From contig JAQTNB010000076.1 in NCBI GenBank assembly GCA_028714055.1, positions 1 through 6,403 of the forward strand: 6,403 bases of DNA. Direction: 5' to 3'. The notes under the pieces are model-generated. The model ran no database searches, had not been told where the DNA came from, and was given only the letters and a program-made list of their open reading frames with translations. The translations under genes were made by a program, and so were the position numbers. Every line of letters begins with the position of its first letter. Within the stretch, counting starts at the first letter, position 1. This document shows positions 1 to 6,354 of the stretch, piece after piece. The stretch is from Candidatus Omnitrophota bacterium (GTDB taxonomy: Bacteria; Omnitrophota; Gorgyraeia; Gygaellales; Profunditerraquicolaceae).

Positions 1-339
1 CTTTTGGGCCTGGCAGGGGGGATTGCAAGCGGGATATTCGGTATCGGCGGCGGCGTCGTGCTGATCCCTGCGATGGTCTTTCTTTTCGGATTGACTCAGC
101 ACCAGGCGCAAGGGACTACGTTGGCGGTATTGGTCCCGCCAATCGGCCTGTTGGCGGCACTGCGTTATTACTACAGCGGGAACGTCAAGATAGATATGGC
201 GCTGTTTGTGTGCCTCGGGTTTTTTGTAGGAGGTTTTATCGGCGCCAGCCTTATCCAGGGGGTCCCCGACCTTGTGCTTAAGAGGCTCTTCGGTGTTTTT
301 ATGCTGGTTATTGCCGTCAGGATGATCGTCAGCAATTAA
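1..339 (+). CDS. Sulfite exporter TauE/SafE family membrane protein, 3' part (5' end outside window)
   Basis: The reading frame is open from base 1, so the true start lies upstream; an in-window TTG at 4 is a less likely start because it would cut into the first helix. The visible 112 residues are very hydrophobic, with about four membrane segments (roughly 1-30, 37-58, 65-86, 92-110). The glycine-rich GIFGIGGG stretch followed by a proline (residues 11-23) is the hallmark of the TauE/SafE (DUF81) repeat, and the end (LKRLFGVFMLVIAVRM) matches the usual close of one half-repeat. Family members export sulfite, sulfoacetate or other small anions across the inner membrane, but the substrate cannot be read here. 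Since only one half-repeat is seen and it opens with the N-terminal-type motif, this may be a short single-repeat form of about 115-125 residues or the second half of a 250-residue protein. It ends 8 bases before pyrD. Confidence 0.8.
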   Translation, partial: LLGLAGGIASGIFGIGGGVVLIPAMVFLFGLTQHQAQGTTLAVLVPPIGLLAALRYYYSGNVKIDMALFVCLGFFVGGFIGASLIQGVPDLVLKRLFGVFMLVIAVRMIVSN

Positions 340-347
340 GGATAAAG

Positions 348-1295
348 ATGATTCCGCGCCTTTCGCTCAATCTGGGAAAGCTGGAGCTTGCCAACCCCGT
401 GATGGTAGCATCGGGCACCTTTGGGTATGCGGAAGAATTCGGCGATTTTTTCTCCCCCCGCATCCTGGGCGCGATCGTTACCAAGACCATTACGCTGCAG
501 TCCCGCCAGGGGAATGATCCTCCCCGGACCTGCGAGACCCCCGCCGGCATGCTTAATTCCATAGGGCTGGAAAACCCCGGGGTAGAGGCGTTCCTCAGGA
601 CGAAGCTTCCGGTATTGCGTAAATTCGGCCCTCCGGTTATCGTCAGTGTCGCATCGGAAGGAAGGCCTCTTGAATTTGTGGAGCTGGCGCGCCGGTTGTC
701 AGGCGTGCCGGGGATCGCGGCCCTCGAGCTCAATATTTCCTGTCCCAATATTAAGTCCGCTCACCCCTCCCGGATCGCGGCGCAAAGCGCGGCGTTGATT
801 TCGCAGGACGCCAAGGCTACCTATGCGCTGGTGAAAGCGGTGCGTAAGATCTGGCGAAAGACCCTGATCACCAAATTGTCGCCGAACGTGACGCGTATCG
901 CCGACATCGCCCAGGCGGCAGAACGTGCCGGCAGCGACGCGCTCTCTCTGATCAACACGCTCTCCGGCATGTGTATTGATATCCGCACGGGAAGGCCTAA
1001 GCTTACGGCGCTGACCGGAGGCTTAAGCGGGCCGGCTATCAGGCCTGTTGCCGTGCGCATGGTTTGGGAGGTCTCTCGCCGGGTGAAACTCCCCATCATC
1101 GGGATGGGCGGGATCACTGATGCGGCAAACGCGCTGGAATTCTTTATCGCCGGCGCCTCCGCCGTCAGCATAGGAACGGCAAATTTTATAGAGCCCCGTG
1201 CTCCCGCGCAGATCATCGAGGGGATCCGGCGCCATCTTAAAGAACATAACATTCGGGATATCCGCGACCTCATCGGTTCGCTTAAGACCCTATGA
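348..1295 (+). CDS. pyrD: Dihydroorotate dehydrogenase, class 1 (1B-like) catalytic subunit
   Basis: This enzyme oxidises dihydroorotate to orotate, step four of UMP synthesis, using FMN in a TIM barrel in the cytoplasm. The 315 residues are slightly longer than the usual 300-310. Visible motifs are ASGTFGY (21-27), the FMN-contacting lysine in VTKTIT (K46), NSIGLENPG (70-78), the catalytic cysteine in ELNISCPN (C132), INTLSGM (202-208), GGLSGPAIRP (224-233), GMGGI (252-256) and IGT (275-277). A cysteine as catalytic base marks class 1 and excludes the membrane class 2 enzyme. Class 1B normally works with an iron-sulfur flavoprotein PyrK, which is not in this window. The loop after the catalytic cysteine (about 137-152) is altered and longer than usual. 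The ATG at 348 is preceded by AAGGA at 338-342. The TGA stop overlaps the pyrF ATG (ATGA), which suggests translational coupling. Family call is firm; subclass 1B is inference. Confidence 0.95.
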   Translation: MIPRLSLNLGKLELANPVMVASGTFGYAEEFGDFFSPRILGAIVTKTITLQSRQGNDPPRTCETPAGMLNSIGLENPGVEAFLRTKLPVLRKFGPPVIVSVASEGRPLEFVELARRLSGVPGIAALELNISCPNIKSAHPSRIAAQSAALISQDAKATYALVKAVRKIWRKTLITKLSPNVTRIADIAQAAERAGSDALSLINTLSGMCIDIRTGRPKLTALTGGLSGPAIRPVAVRMVWEVSRRVKLPIIGMGGITDAANALEFFIAGASAVSIGTANFIEPRAPAQIIEGIRRHLKEHNIRDIRDLIGSLKTL

Positions 1296-1966
1296 AACAC
1301 GCCGCGCAAATAATCCTCGCTTTGGATGTGGATTCGCCGCTTAAGGCCCGCCGGTTTACCGCCAAACTGTTGCCGGAAATAAAAATGTTCAAAGTAGGGC
1401 TTGAGCTTTTTTCTTCCGCCGGGCCGCAGGTCGTCCGTTACATAAAGAAAAAAGGCGGGAGGGTATTTTTAGATTTGAAATTTTTCGACATCCCCAACAC
1501 CGCTGCGGCAGCAACACGCCAGGCCGTGCGCATGGGGGCCGATATGCTCACCATGCATGTTGCCGGGGGAAGTGCCATGCTTAAGGCATCTGCGCAGGCG
1601 GCAAAAGAAGAAGCCCGGCGCCTGAAAGTAAAGAAGCCGCTTTTGGTGGGGGTGACGGTTTTGACCAGCGAGCAGGCAGGCGCGCAGCGGGTCCTTGCGC
1701 TTACGCGGATTGCGCTGGCGGCAGGCCTTGACGGAGTGGTATGCTCTGCGAGGGAAGCGGGGTTTTTAAGGAAGAGGATCGGGCGGCCTTTTGTGATCGT
1801 CACTCCGGGTATCAGGCCGGCAGGTTCCGCAGGGGACGACCAGCGCCGCACTGCCACGGTTTCGGATGCGGTGAAGGCGGGAAGCAATTTTCTGGTGGTT
1901 GGCAGGCCGATCCTTAAGGCGGCCGACCCAATCGCCGCGGCAAAGGAGTTAAAGAAATGGATCTAG
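1292..1966 (+). CDS. pyrF: Orotidine 5'-phosphate decarboxylase
   Basis: This enzyme decarboxylates OMP to UMP, the last step of de novo pyrimidine synthesis, without a cofactor, as a cytoplasmic TIM-barrel dimer. The 224 residues fit the usual 220-240. All active-site elements are visible: D12 in LALDV, K34 in FKVG, the catalytic D61-x-K63-x2-D66 array in LDLKFFDIPNT, TMHVAGG (87-93), GVTVLTS (120-126), the phosphate-binding TPGIRP (171-176), DQRR (183-186) and VVGRPI (202-207). This is the bacterial short PyrF, not the larger archaeal or UMP-synthase-fused type. The ATG lies inside the pyrD stop (4-base overlap) and has no strong ribosome site, so it is probably translated by coupling to pyrD. 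Its own end overlaps the next gene, a V-ATPase stalk subunit, by 10 bases. The enzyme between PyrD and PyrF in the pathway (PyrE) is not here. Confidence 0.97.
   Translation: MKHAAQIILALDVDSPLKARRFTAKLLPEIKMFKVGLELFSSAGPQVVRYIKKKGGRVFLDLKFFDIPNTAAAATRQAVRMGADMLTMHVAGGSAMLKASAQAAKEEARRLKVKKPLLVGVTVLTSEQAGAQRVLALTRIALAAGLDGVVCSAREAGFLRKRIGRPFVIVTPGIRPAGSAGDDQRRTATVSDAVKAGSNFLVVGRPILKAADPIAAAKELKKWI
1942..1948 (+). promoter_or_regulatory. Ribosome binding site for the H/G stalk subunit, inside pyrF
   Basis: AAAGGAG lies within the last codons of pyrF, 8 bases before the ATG at 1957. It fixes that start even though the new gene overlaps the pyrF stop by 10 bases, and it suggests the ATPase genes get their own initiation in addition to ribosomes arriving from pyrF. 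Confidence 0.7.
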
Positions 1967-2277
1967 ATGCAAAGAGCGCATTGGAAAAGGTAGGAGAAGC
2001 CGAGCGCGCGGCTGAGGCGCTGGTGGCGCAGGCACGGCTTGATGCCCAGGCCCTCCTCCAACGCGCGCGCCAGGAGCGCCAACGCATAATCGAAGAAGCG
2101 CTCCGTCAGGCAGAACTTACCGCGGCCAAGTTCAGGGAATCAGTAGAAACCCAGGCAAAGCAGCAGGCGCGCGCCTTGCAAGACGAGGCGGTTGCGCAGA
2201 TCGGCCTGCTGCGTAAAAAAGGCGAGGCGAATTTGCATAAGGCCGTTGACCTGGCGAAGAAGAAGATGCAGGTATAA
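1957..2277 (+). CDS. V/A-type ATPase peripheral-stalk coiled-coil subunit (H/G, NtpF-like)
   Basis: This is a 106-residue, almost wholly helical protein rich in Ala, Glu, Gln, Arg and Lys, with no membrane segment. The repeating small-residue and charged pattern (for example AEALVAQARLDAQALLQRAR, residues 19-38) predicts a long coiled coil through nearly the whole chain. Length and composition, the ending GEANLHKAVDLAKKKM, and its place directly before subunit I match the short stalk subunit called NtpF in Enterococcus, AhaH in archaea and G in Thermus. That subunit pairs with E to form the outer stalk that holds the catalytic head still against the rotor. Sequence identity in such coiled coils is weak, so the call rests as much on gene order as on sequence. 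The start has a good ribosome site inside pyrF. It ends one base before the ATG of subunit I. Confidence 0.8.
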   Translation: MDLDAKSALEKVGEAERAAEALVAQARLDAQALLQRARQERQRIIEEALRQAELTAAKFRESVETQAKQQARALQDEAVAQIGLLRKKGEANLHKAVDLAKKKMQV

Positions 2278-2278
2278 G

Positions 2279-4252
2279 ATGGGTATCGCGCGTATCAGAA
2301 AGATCGAGGTCCTCGGGCTGCAGAAAGACAGGGAAGAGGTCATGACGCTTTTGCAGCGGCTGGGGGTCATCGAGCTGATCCCGGAGAAAGAAGGTACCCC
2401 GGGGGTTGCGCACGCCGCGCATATTGCCGAGGTCGAAGAAGCGATCTCTTTCCTGCGAAGTTTCCAGCCAAAACCAGGGCTCCTGGAAGGCATCATAAAG
2501 TTGCGGCCGCTGGTGTATGAAAGCGAGCTTAACGAATTCATCGGGCGCTTTGATTACGCCGGTTTTATCACGCAGCTTGAAGATCTGCGTACAAAACTCA
2601 AACACCTGCTCCAGGATAAAGAACGCCTGGCGCAGGAAAGGCAGCTCTTAAAGCCCTGGCAGCTGTTGACCATCCCCTTAGACCGGCTCAAGGAGAGCCG
2701 TTCCTGTGGGGTGATCCTGGGCGTGCTCAAGGGAGAGAAGCTCCAGGAATTCCTGCGGCAATGCGATGCAGAGAAGCTCTGCGCGTGGTGCCAGCCTGTA
2801 TGCGCCGACAACGCGAATGCCAGCCTGTTTATCCTGTATCTTAAGGATGATTTCGAACGCCTGGAAGCGCTCTTAAAAACCCTGCATTTTAATTTTGTGA
2901 CGTTACCCAGGCATAAAGGCACAGCACGGGAGCGGGCAGCCGAGATCGACCGCCAGATATCCCTTTTGGATGGCCAGGTTGCCCGCGTCAGCGCAGAGAT
3001 CGCGCGGCACGCCCCCGAACAGTTCAAGCTGATGGTAGTCTATGATTACCTCGCCAATGTAAACAAACGCGATGAAGTTATCCGGGGCGTGGCTGCGCAG
3101 CGGTATACCTTCCTGCTGCGCGGATGGATCAGGCGCAAAGATATCGCGGTCCTGGAACGCGCGTTGTCTGAGCGCTACCCCGCTGCCGCGCTTTTTATCT
3201 CAAAACCAGCGGCAGGGGACGATATCCCGACTGCTTTAGAAAACCCCGTTCTGATACAGCCTTTTGAGGCGGTTACCAACCTCTATGGCCAGCCGGCCTA
3301 TGCAGGTCAGGACCCTACGGGGTTTCTTGCGCCTTTTTTTGCCATCTCTTTCGGGTTTTGCCTGCTCGACGCCGGCTACGGCCTGGTGCTCGCTTTAGTC
3401 ATCTTGTTTTTTTTAAGGCAAAAGCAGATCTCCCCGCATGGGAAAAACTTCCTGAGGCTCTTTTTGTTCGCCAGTTTTGCGACTATTTTTGCCGGTATCA
3501 TTACCGGAAGTTTTTTTGGCGACTTGATCTCCCGGCTTCCCGAGAGCCTCGGCGCGCTCAAGGTCTTACAGAAACGGCTGGTCATCTTTGATCCGGTCAA
3601 GGATTCCCTGTTCTTTCTGGGATTGACCCTGGCACTGGGTTTTACGCAGATCTTAACGGGCGTGTGCATTAAGTTTTTCCGGGACCTGCGCACGGATAAG
3701 TTCAGCGCATTCGTGCTCGACCTTCCGACGCTCCTGGTCCAGGCGGGGTTATTGCTTTTGGTGCTGGTGGCAAGCGGGGTATTACCCGCGGGGCTTTTAA
3801 AATTCGTCCTGGCTTTACTGATAACCGCTTCCTGCGGCGTGATCTTTTATCAGTGGACGGCAAACCGCGAGATCAGCCTGAAGATCTTCTGGTCGGTATT
3901 CGGTATCTATTCGATCATCACGGGCAATTTCCTTGCCGACACGCTGTCTTTCAGCCGTATCTTTGCCTTAGGCCTCACCGGAGGCTTGCTGGGGATGGCG
4001 CTGAACACCATGCTTTTACCCAGCAGCCCTGTGCAGGGGGTTGGCGGGATCCTCGGGTTGGCGGCGGCGAGCCTTGCGCTTTGCGCCGGGCATCTGATCA
4101 ATCTGGCGATCAGCATACTGGGGGCGTATGTCCATACCAGCAGGCTCCAGTATCTTGAGTTTTTTACCAAGTTCTTCGAGTCAGGGGGGAGGCAGTTTAA
4201 GCCTTTTAAGCTCGAGAATAAATACGTGTTTTTAAGCGACAACAACAGCTAA
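2279..4252 (+). CDS. ntpI: V/A-type ATPase membrane subunit I (a-subunit, stator of the ion channel)
   Basis: This 657-residue protein carries the two ion half-channels beside the c-ring and links to the outer stalks. Residues 1 to about 340 are a soluble arm opening with the family-typical MGIARIRKIEV. After it comes DIPTALENP and YGQPAYAGQDPTGF (ending at 349), then about eight membrane helices (near 350-380 as a pair, 391-413, 441-465, 474-500, 504-525, 533-557, 561-580, 590-619). The key arginines are present: R560 in SFSRIFALGL, matching the essential arginine of yeast Vph1, and R622 in VHTSRLQYLEFF, with H605 in GHLIN. The frame is open further upstream, but only ATG 2279 gives the conserved N-terminus and does not run through the previous gene. 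A one-base gap and only a weak AGGT site suggest translational coupling. A cluster of five cysteines (143-175) in the soluble arm is unusual. Confidence 0.95.
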   Translation: MGIARIRKIEVLGLQKDREEVMTLLQRLGVIELIPEKEGTPGVAHAAHIAEVEEAISFLRSFQPKPGLLEGIIKLRPLVYESELNEFIGRFDYAGFITQLEDLRTKLKHLLQDKERLAQERQLLKPWQLLTIPLDRLKESRSCGVILGVLKGEKLQEFLRQCDAEKLCAWCQPVCADNANASLFILYLKDDFERLEALLKTLHFNFVTLPRHKGTARERAAEIDRQISLLDGQVARVSAEIARHAPEQFKLMVVYDYLANVNKRDEVIRGVAAQRYTFLLRGWIRRKDIAVLERALSERYPAAALFISKPAAGDDIPTALENPVLIQPFEAVTNLYGQPAYAGQDPTGFLAPFFAISFGFCLLDAGYGLVLALVILFFLRQKQISPHGKNFLRLFLFASFATIFAGIITGSFFGDLISRLPESLGALKVLQKRLVIFDPVKDSLFFLGLTLALGFTQILTGVCIKFFRDLRTDKFSAFVLDLPTLLVQAGLLLLVLVASGVLPAGLLKFVLALLITASCGVIFYQWTANREISLKIFWSVFGIYSIITGNFLADTLSFSRIFALGLTGGLLGMALNTMLLPSSPVQGVGGILGLAAASLALCAGHLINLAISILGAYVHTSRLQYLEFFTKFFESGGRQFKPFKLENKYVFLSDNNS

Positions 4253-4256
4253 AAAC

Positions 4257-4263
4257 GGAGGTG
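4257..4263 (+). promoter_or_regulatory. Strong ribosome binding site for the proteolipid gene
   Basis: GGAGGTG stands in the 15-base gap after subunit I, with its GGAGG core 6 bases before the ATG. It is the closest match to the anti-Shine-Dalgarno sequence among the gene starts in this window. This suits a c-ring protein needed in about ten copies per complex, against one copy of subunit I. Confidence 0.8.
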
Positions 4264-4267
4264 TTAC

Positions 4268-4744
4268 ATGGAACTGGGATTGTTTTTTGCGCTTTTAGGC
4301 GCTGCGATTGCGGTGTTTGCCTGCGGGAGCGGCTCTGCGATCGGGGTCGGGCTGGCAGGCCAGGCTGCTAACGGTGTTTTATCGGAGGATCCCGATAAGT
4401 TCGGCACGATGATACTGCTGGTTGCCCTCCCGGGGACTCAGGGTATCTACGGGTTTGTGGCGGGATTCTGGGCGACCATCATCAAATTGAATCTCCTGGC
4501 GGGAAGCGCGGTTTCCCTGACGAACGCGCAAGGATTGATGATCGCCGCTGCCTGTATGCCGGTAGCCATCTCCGGCCTTATTTCAGGCATGCATCAGGGG
4601 AAGGTATGCGCGGCAGGTATCGGCGTTGCGGCAAAGCAGCCGCAGGCAGCCATGCGCGCGCTTATTTACGGCGGGTTGGTTGAAACATACGCGATCCTGG
4701 GGCTGGTCATCACCATTCTTTTGTTGAACGGGATAAAACTATAA
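4268..4744 (+). CDS. ntpK: V/A-type ATPase proteolipid subunit K (c-ring), predicted Na+-binding
   Basis: This 158-residue membrane protein has four helices (about 5-35, 46-72, 87-114, 128-154), a duplicated hairpin as in Enterococcus hirae NtpK, and forms the rotor ring. The only ion-binding carboxylate is E139 in VETYAILG of helix 4; the matching place in helix 2 reads LPGTQGIYGF with no acid. Compared from memory with E. hirae NtpK, the sodium ligands L61, T64, Q65, Q110, E139 and neighbouring Y68 all have counterparts here: L54, T57, Q58, Q110, E139 and Y61. This points to sodium rather than proton coupling. GSGSAIGVGLAGQAA (20-34) and SGMHQGKVCAAGI (106-118) are the matching first-helix and third-helix motifs of the two repeats. 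A strong ribosome site precedes it; subunit E starts 5 bases after its stop. The family call is firm; ion choice is inferred from ligands. Confidence 0.97.
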   Translation: MELGLFFALLGAAIAVFACGSGSAIGVGLAGQAANGVLSEDPDKFGTMILLVALPGTQGIYGFVAGFWATIIKLNLLAGSAVSLTNAQGLMIAAACMPVAISGLISGMHQGKVCAAGIGVAAKQPQAAMRALIYGGLVETYAILGLVITILLLNGIKL

Positions 4745-4749
4745 TATTT

Positions 4750-5163
4750 ATGTCACTCGACGCTATTATCAGTCATATTGCAGCAGAGGCAAGCGCGCAA
4801 AAAGAGGCGCTGCTTGCGCAAGCGCGGCAGGAAGCAGAACGTATTATCCAGGAGGCGCGCCTTGAGGCGGCATCCCTCTCCCGCGACATCCTCAGGCAGA
4901 AGCAGGGCGAAGCGGAGAAGGCGAGGCAGAAGATAATCGTTGCCGCGCGCCTTGACGCGAGGAGAAAGACGCTCGGGGTAAGGCAGGAGATCATGGAGCA
5001 GGTGCTGCAGAAGCTCAAATCCGAGATCGGCAGCGAAAGGTTCAGGAAAGTGCTGGTCACGCAAGCCGGCGAGGACGAAGCGGCCGCAGACGTGGATTTT
5101 TACCTGGAGAACATGCGCCTTGAGCACGAAGGAGAGATCTCCCGGGTCCTCTTTGCCGAGTAA
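4750..5163 (+). CDS. ntpE: V/A-type ATPase peripheral-stalk subunit E, unusually short
   Basis: Subunit E pairs with the H/G subunit in the outer stalk and caps the catalytic head. Residues 1 to about 95 are an Ala/Glu/Arg/Gln-rich coiled coil, with EALLAQARQEAERIIQEAR near the start and RQEIMEQVLQKLK (78-90), the usual hinge into the globular domain. The ending VDFYLENMRLEHEGEISRVLF (115-135, with two more residues after) resembles the family's closing helix, normally of the pattern VDNTxExRLxxxxxxxRPEIxxxLF. Family members are usually about 185-200 residues, so at 137 this one appears to lack some 50-60 residues between these parts, where the globular domain's strands should lie. No frame change is needed to read it, so it is not an obvious sequencing break. 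There is no clear ribosome site before the ATG, so it probably depends on coupling to ntpK. Gene order (H-I-K-E) supports the call. Confidence 0.75.
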   Translation: MSLDAIISHIAAEASAQKEALLAQARQEAERIIQEARLEAASLSRDILRQKQGEAEKARQKIIVAARLDARRKTLGVRQEIMEQVLQKLKSEIGSERFRKVLVTQAGEDEAAADVDFYLENMRLEHEGEISRVLFAE

Positions 5164-5184
5164 GACATCCGGGGAACGCATACA

Positions 5185-6354
5185 ATGAAGGACCAAAGAT
5201 TGGCATTTCTTTCAGGGGATGAAGCGCTTGCCCGGGGCGCCTGGGAGCAGGGAGCGGAATTTGCCGCCTCGTATCCCGGCACCCCCGCGACGGAGATCCT
5301 GGAGTGCCTTGCCCGGTTTCCGGAAGTCGACGCCCAATGGTCCGTGAACGAAAAAGTCGCTTTTGAGACGGCGCTCGCCTCTTCGATCGCGGGAAAACGC
5401 TCGGTTTTTTCCGCCAAGCACGTCGGATTCAATGTCGCCATGGACCCCCTGATGACCGCTGCCTACACGGGGGTGGGCGCGGGGTTTGTGGCGGTCTCCT
5501 GCGATGACCCGGGGTTGCACTCTTCCCAGAACGAGCAGGACAACCGGCTTCTTGCCAGGATCGCCAAGATCCCGCTGCTTGAACCGTCGAGCCCTGCCGA
5601 GGCAAAGGATTTTATGAAGCACGCCTTTACGATCAGCGAGCGTTTTGATACGCCGGTGATGGTGCGCCTGACCACCAGGATCGCGCACAGCAAGCAGGAT
5701 ATGAAACTGGGCACGCGCCGCGCTGCCGCGCGCAGGGATTTTAAGGCCGACCCGGAAAAATACGTCATGGTCCCCCGGAATGCCCTCAGGCGCCATGAGC
5801 TCCTTGAGCAGAAGCTTGCGCGGATGCAAAGGTTTTGCGAGCGCTCCCCGCTGAACAAGGCAGAGATACGTAATACCAAACTTGGGTTCCTTGCCAGCGG
5901 TGTGGCGTATCTGTATGCGCGGGAAGCCTATCCCGATGCGTCGTTTTTCAAATTGGGTTTTGGTTTTCCCTTCCCCGAGAAAAAAGTGCGGGAGTTTTGC
6001 GCGCGGGTAAAGGAAGTGGTTGTCGTCGAGGAGCTGGAGCCTTTTTGGGAAGAGCATCTGCGCATGCTGGGAGTCAGGTTCAAGGCACGACATGCGTCTT
6101 TCAGGGTCGGAGAGCTCAGACCCGAACACATAGCCCGTATCGTCAAAGGCAGGCCTCGGCCTCCCGAAGCGGTCACCTCCCGCAAACCGGTGATGTGCCC
6201 GGGGTGCCCTCACCGGCTGGTATTCACGGTGCTTAAGAAACTCAAGCTCCTGGTGACCGGGGATATCGGTTGTTATACGCTCGGCGCCGCCCCGCCGCTT
6301 TCGGCTCTGCATACCTGTTTATGCATGGGCAGCGGCATTACTTTTTTTGAATGA
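5185..6354 (+). CDS. iorA: Indolepyruvate:ferredoxin oxidoreductase alpha subunit, interrupted by in-frame TGA
   Basis: IorA, with IorB, oxidatively decarboxylates aryl 2-oxo acids such as indolepyruvate to aryl-acetyl-CoA, reducing ferredoxin, in the anaerobic cytoplasm. The 389 residues show the N-terminal pyruvate:ferredoxin-oxidoreductase-like domain with YPGTPATEI (30-38), NEKVAFETA with E56 in the position of the thiamine-activating glutamate, KHVGFNVAMDPLM (78-90) and DDPGLHSSQNEQDNR (107-121). A linker domain follows (about 200-320). Then the thiamine-diphosphate domain opens with MCPGCPHR (337-344), GDIGCYTLG (359-367) and CLCMG (378-382). IorA is normally about 580-640 residues. As it stands this protein would lack the rest of the thiamine-diphosphate domain and the two C-terminal iron-sulfur clusters. 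The same frame continues past the stop with IorA sequence, so this looks like a broken, recoded or mis-sequenced gene. ATG 5185 has a modest GGGGA site at 5171-5175. IorB is not in the window. Confidence 0.9.
   Translation: MKDQRLAFLSGDEALARGAWEQGAEFAASYPGTPATEILECLARFPEVDAQWSVNEKVAFETALASSIAGKRSVFSAKHVGFNVAMDPLMTAAYTGVGAGFVAVSCDDPGLHSSQNEQDNRLLARIAKIPLLEPSSPAEAKDFMKHAFTISERFDTPVMVRLTTRIAHSKQDMKLGTRRAAARRDFKADPEKYVMVPRNALRRHELLEQKLARMQRFCERSPLNKAEIRNTKLGFLASGVAYLYAREAYPDASFFKLGFGFPFPEKKVREFCARVKEVVVVEELEPFWEEHLRMLGVRFKARHASFRVGELRPEHIARIVKGRPRPPEAVTSRKPVMCPGCPHRLVFTVLKKLKLLVTGDIGCYTLGAAPPLSALHTCLCMGSGITFFE

Noticed and set aside
2192..2278. Upstream extension of subunit I into the stalk gene
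   Set aside because: The extra 29 residues are arginine- and cysteine-rich out-of-frame readings of the previous gene; the conserved start MGIARIRKIEV begins at 2279.
3971..3985. Small inverted repeat GCCTC/GAGGC inside subunit I
   Set aside because: A five-base stem inside coding sequence for a conserved membrane helix, without a T-run; chance is sufficient.
4740..4745. Perfect TATAAT just before ntpE, as a promoter -10 box
   Set aside because: It is made of the ntpK stop codon and flanking bases, lies 4 bases before the ATG, and has no -35 box at a proper distance. The gene spacing points to read-through from ntpK.
277..6237. CTTAAG hexamer seen eight times across the window, a possible motif
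   Set aside because: Seven of the eight are the in-frame codons CTT AAG (Leu-Lys), so codon choice explains them.
5212..6312. Long minus-strand open frame of 366 codons opposite iorA
   Set aside because: It lies entirely within iorA, has no recognisable motif, and is rich in Arg, His and Gly as expected for the reverse of a GC-rich gene.
6341..6349. Run of seven T as a frameshift or slippage site in iorA
   Set aside because: The frame with IorA homology is the same before and after the run, so no shift is needed; slippage would not bypass the TGA into the correct frame.
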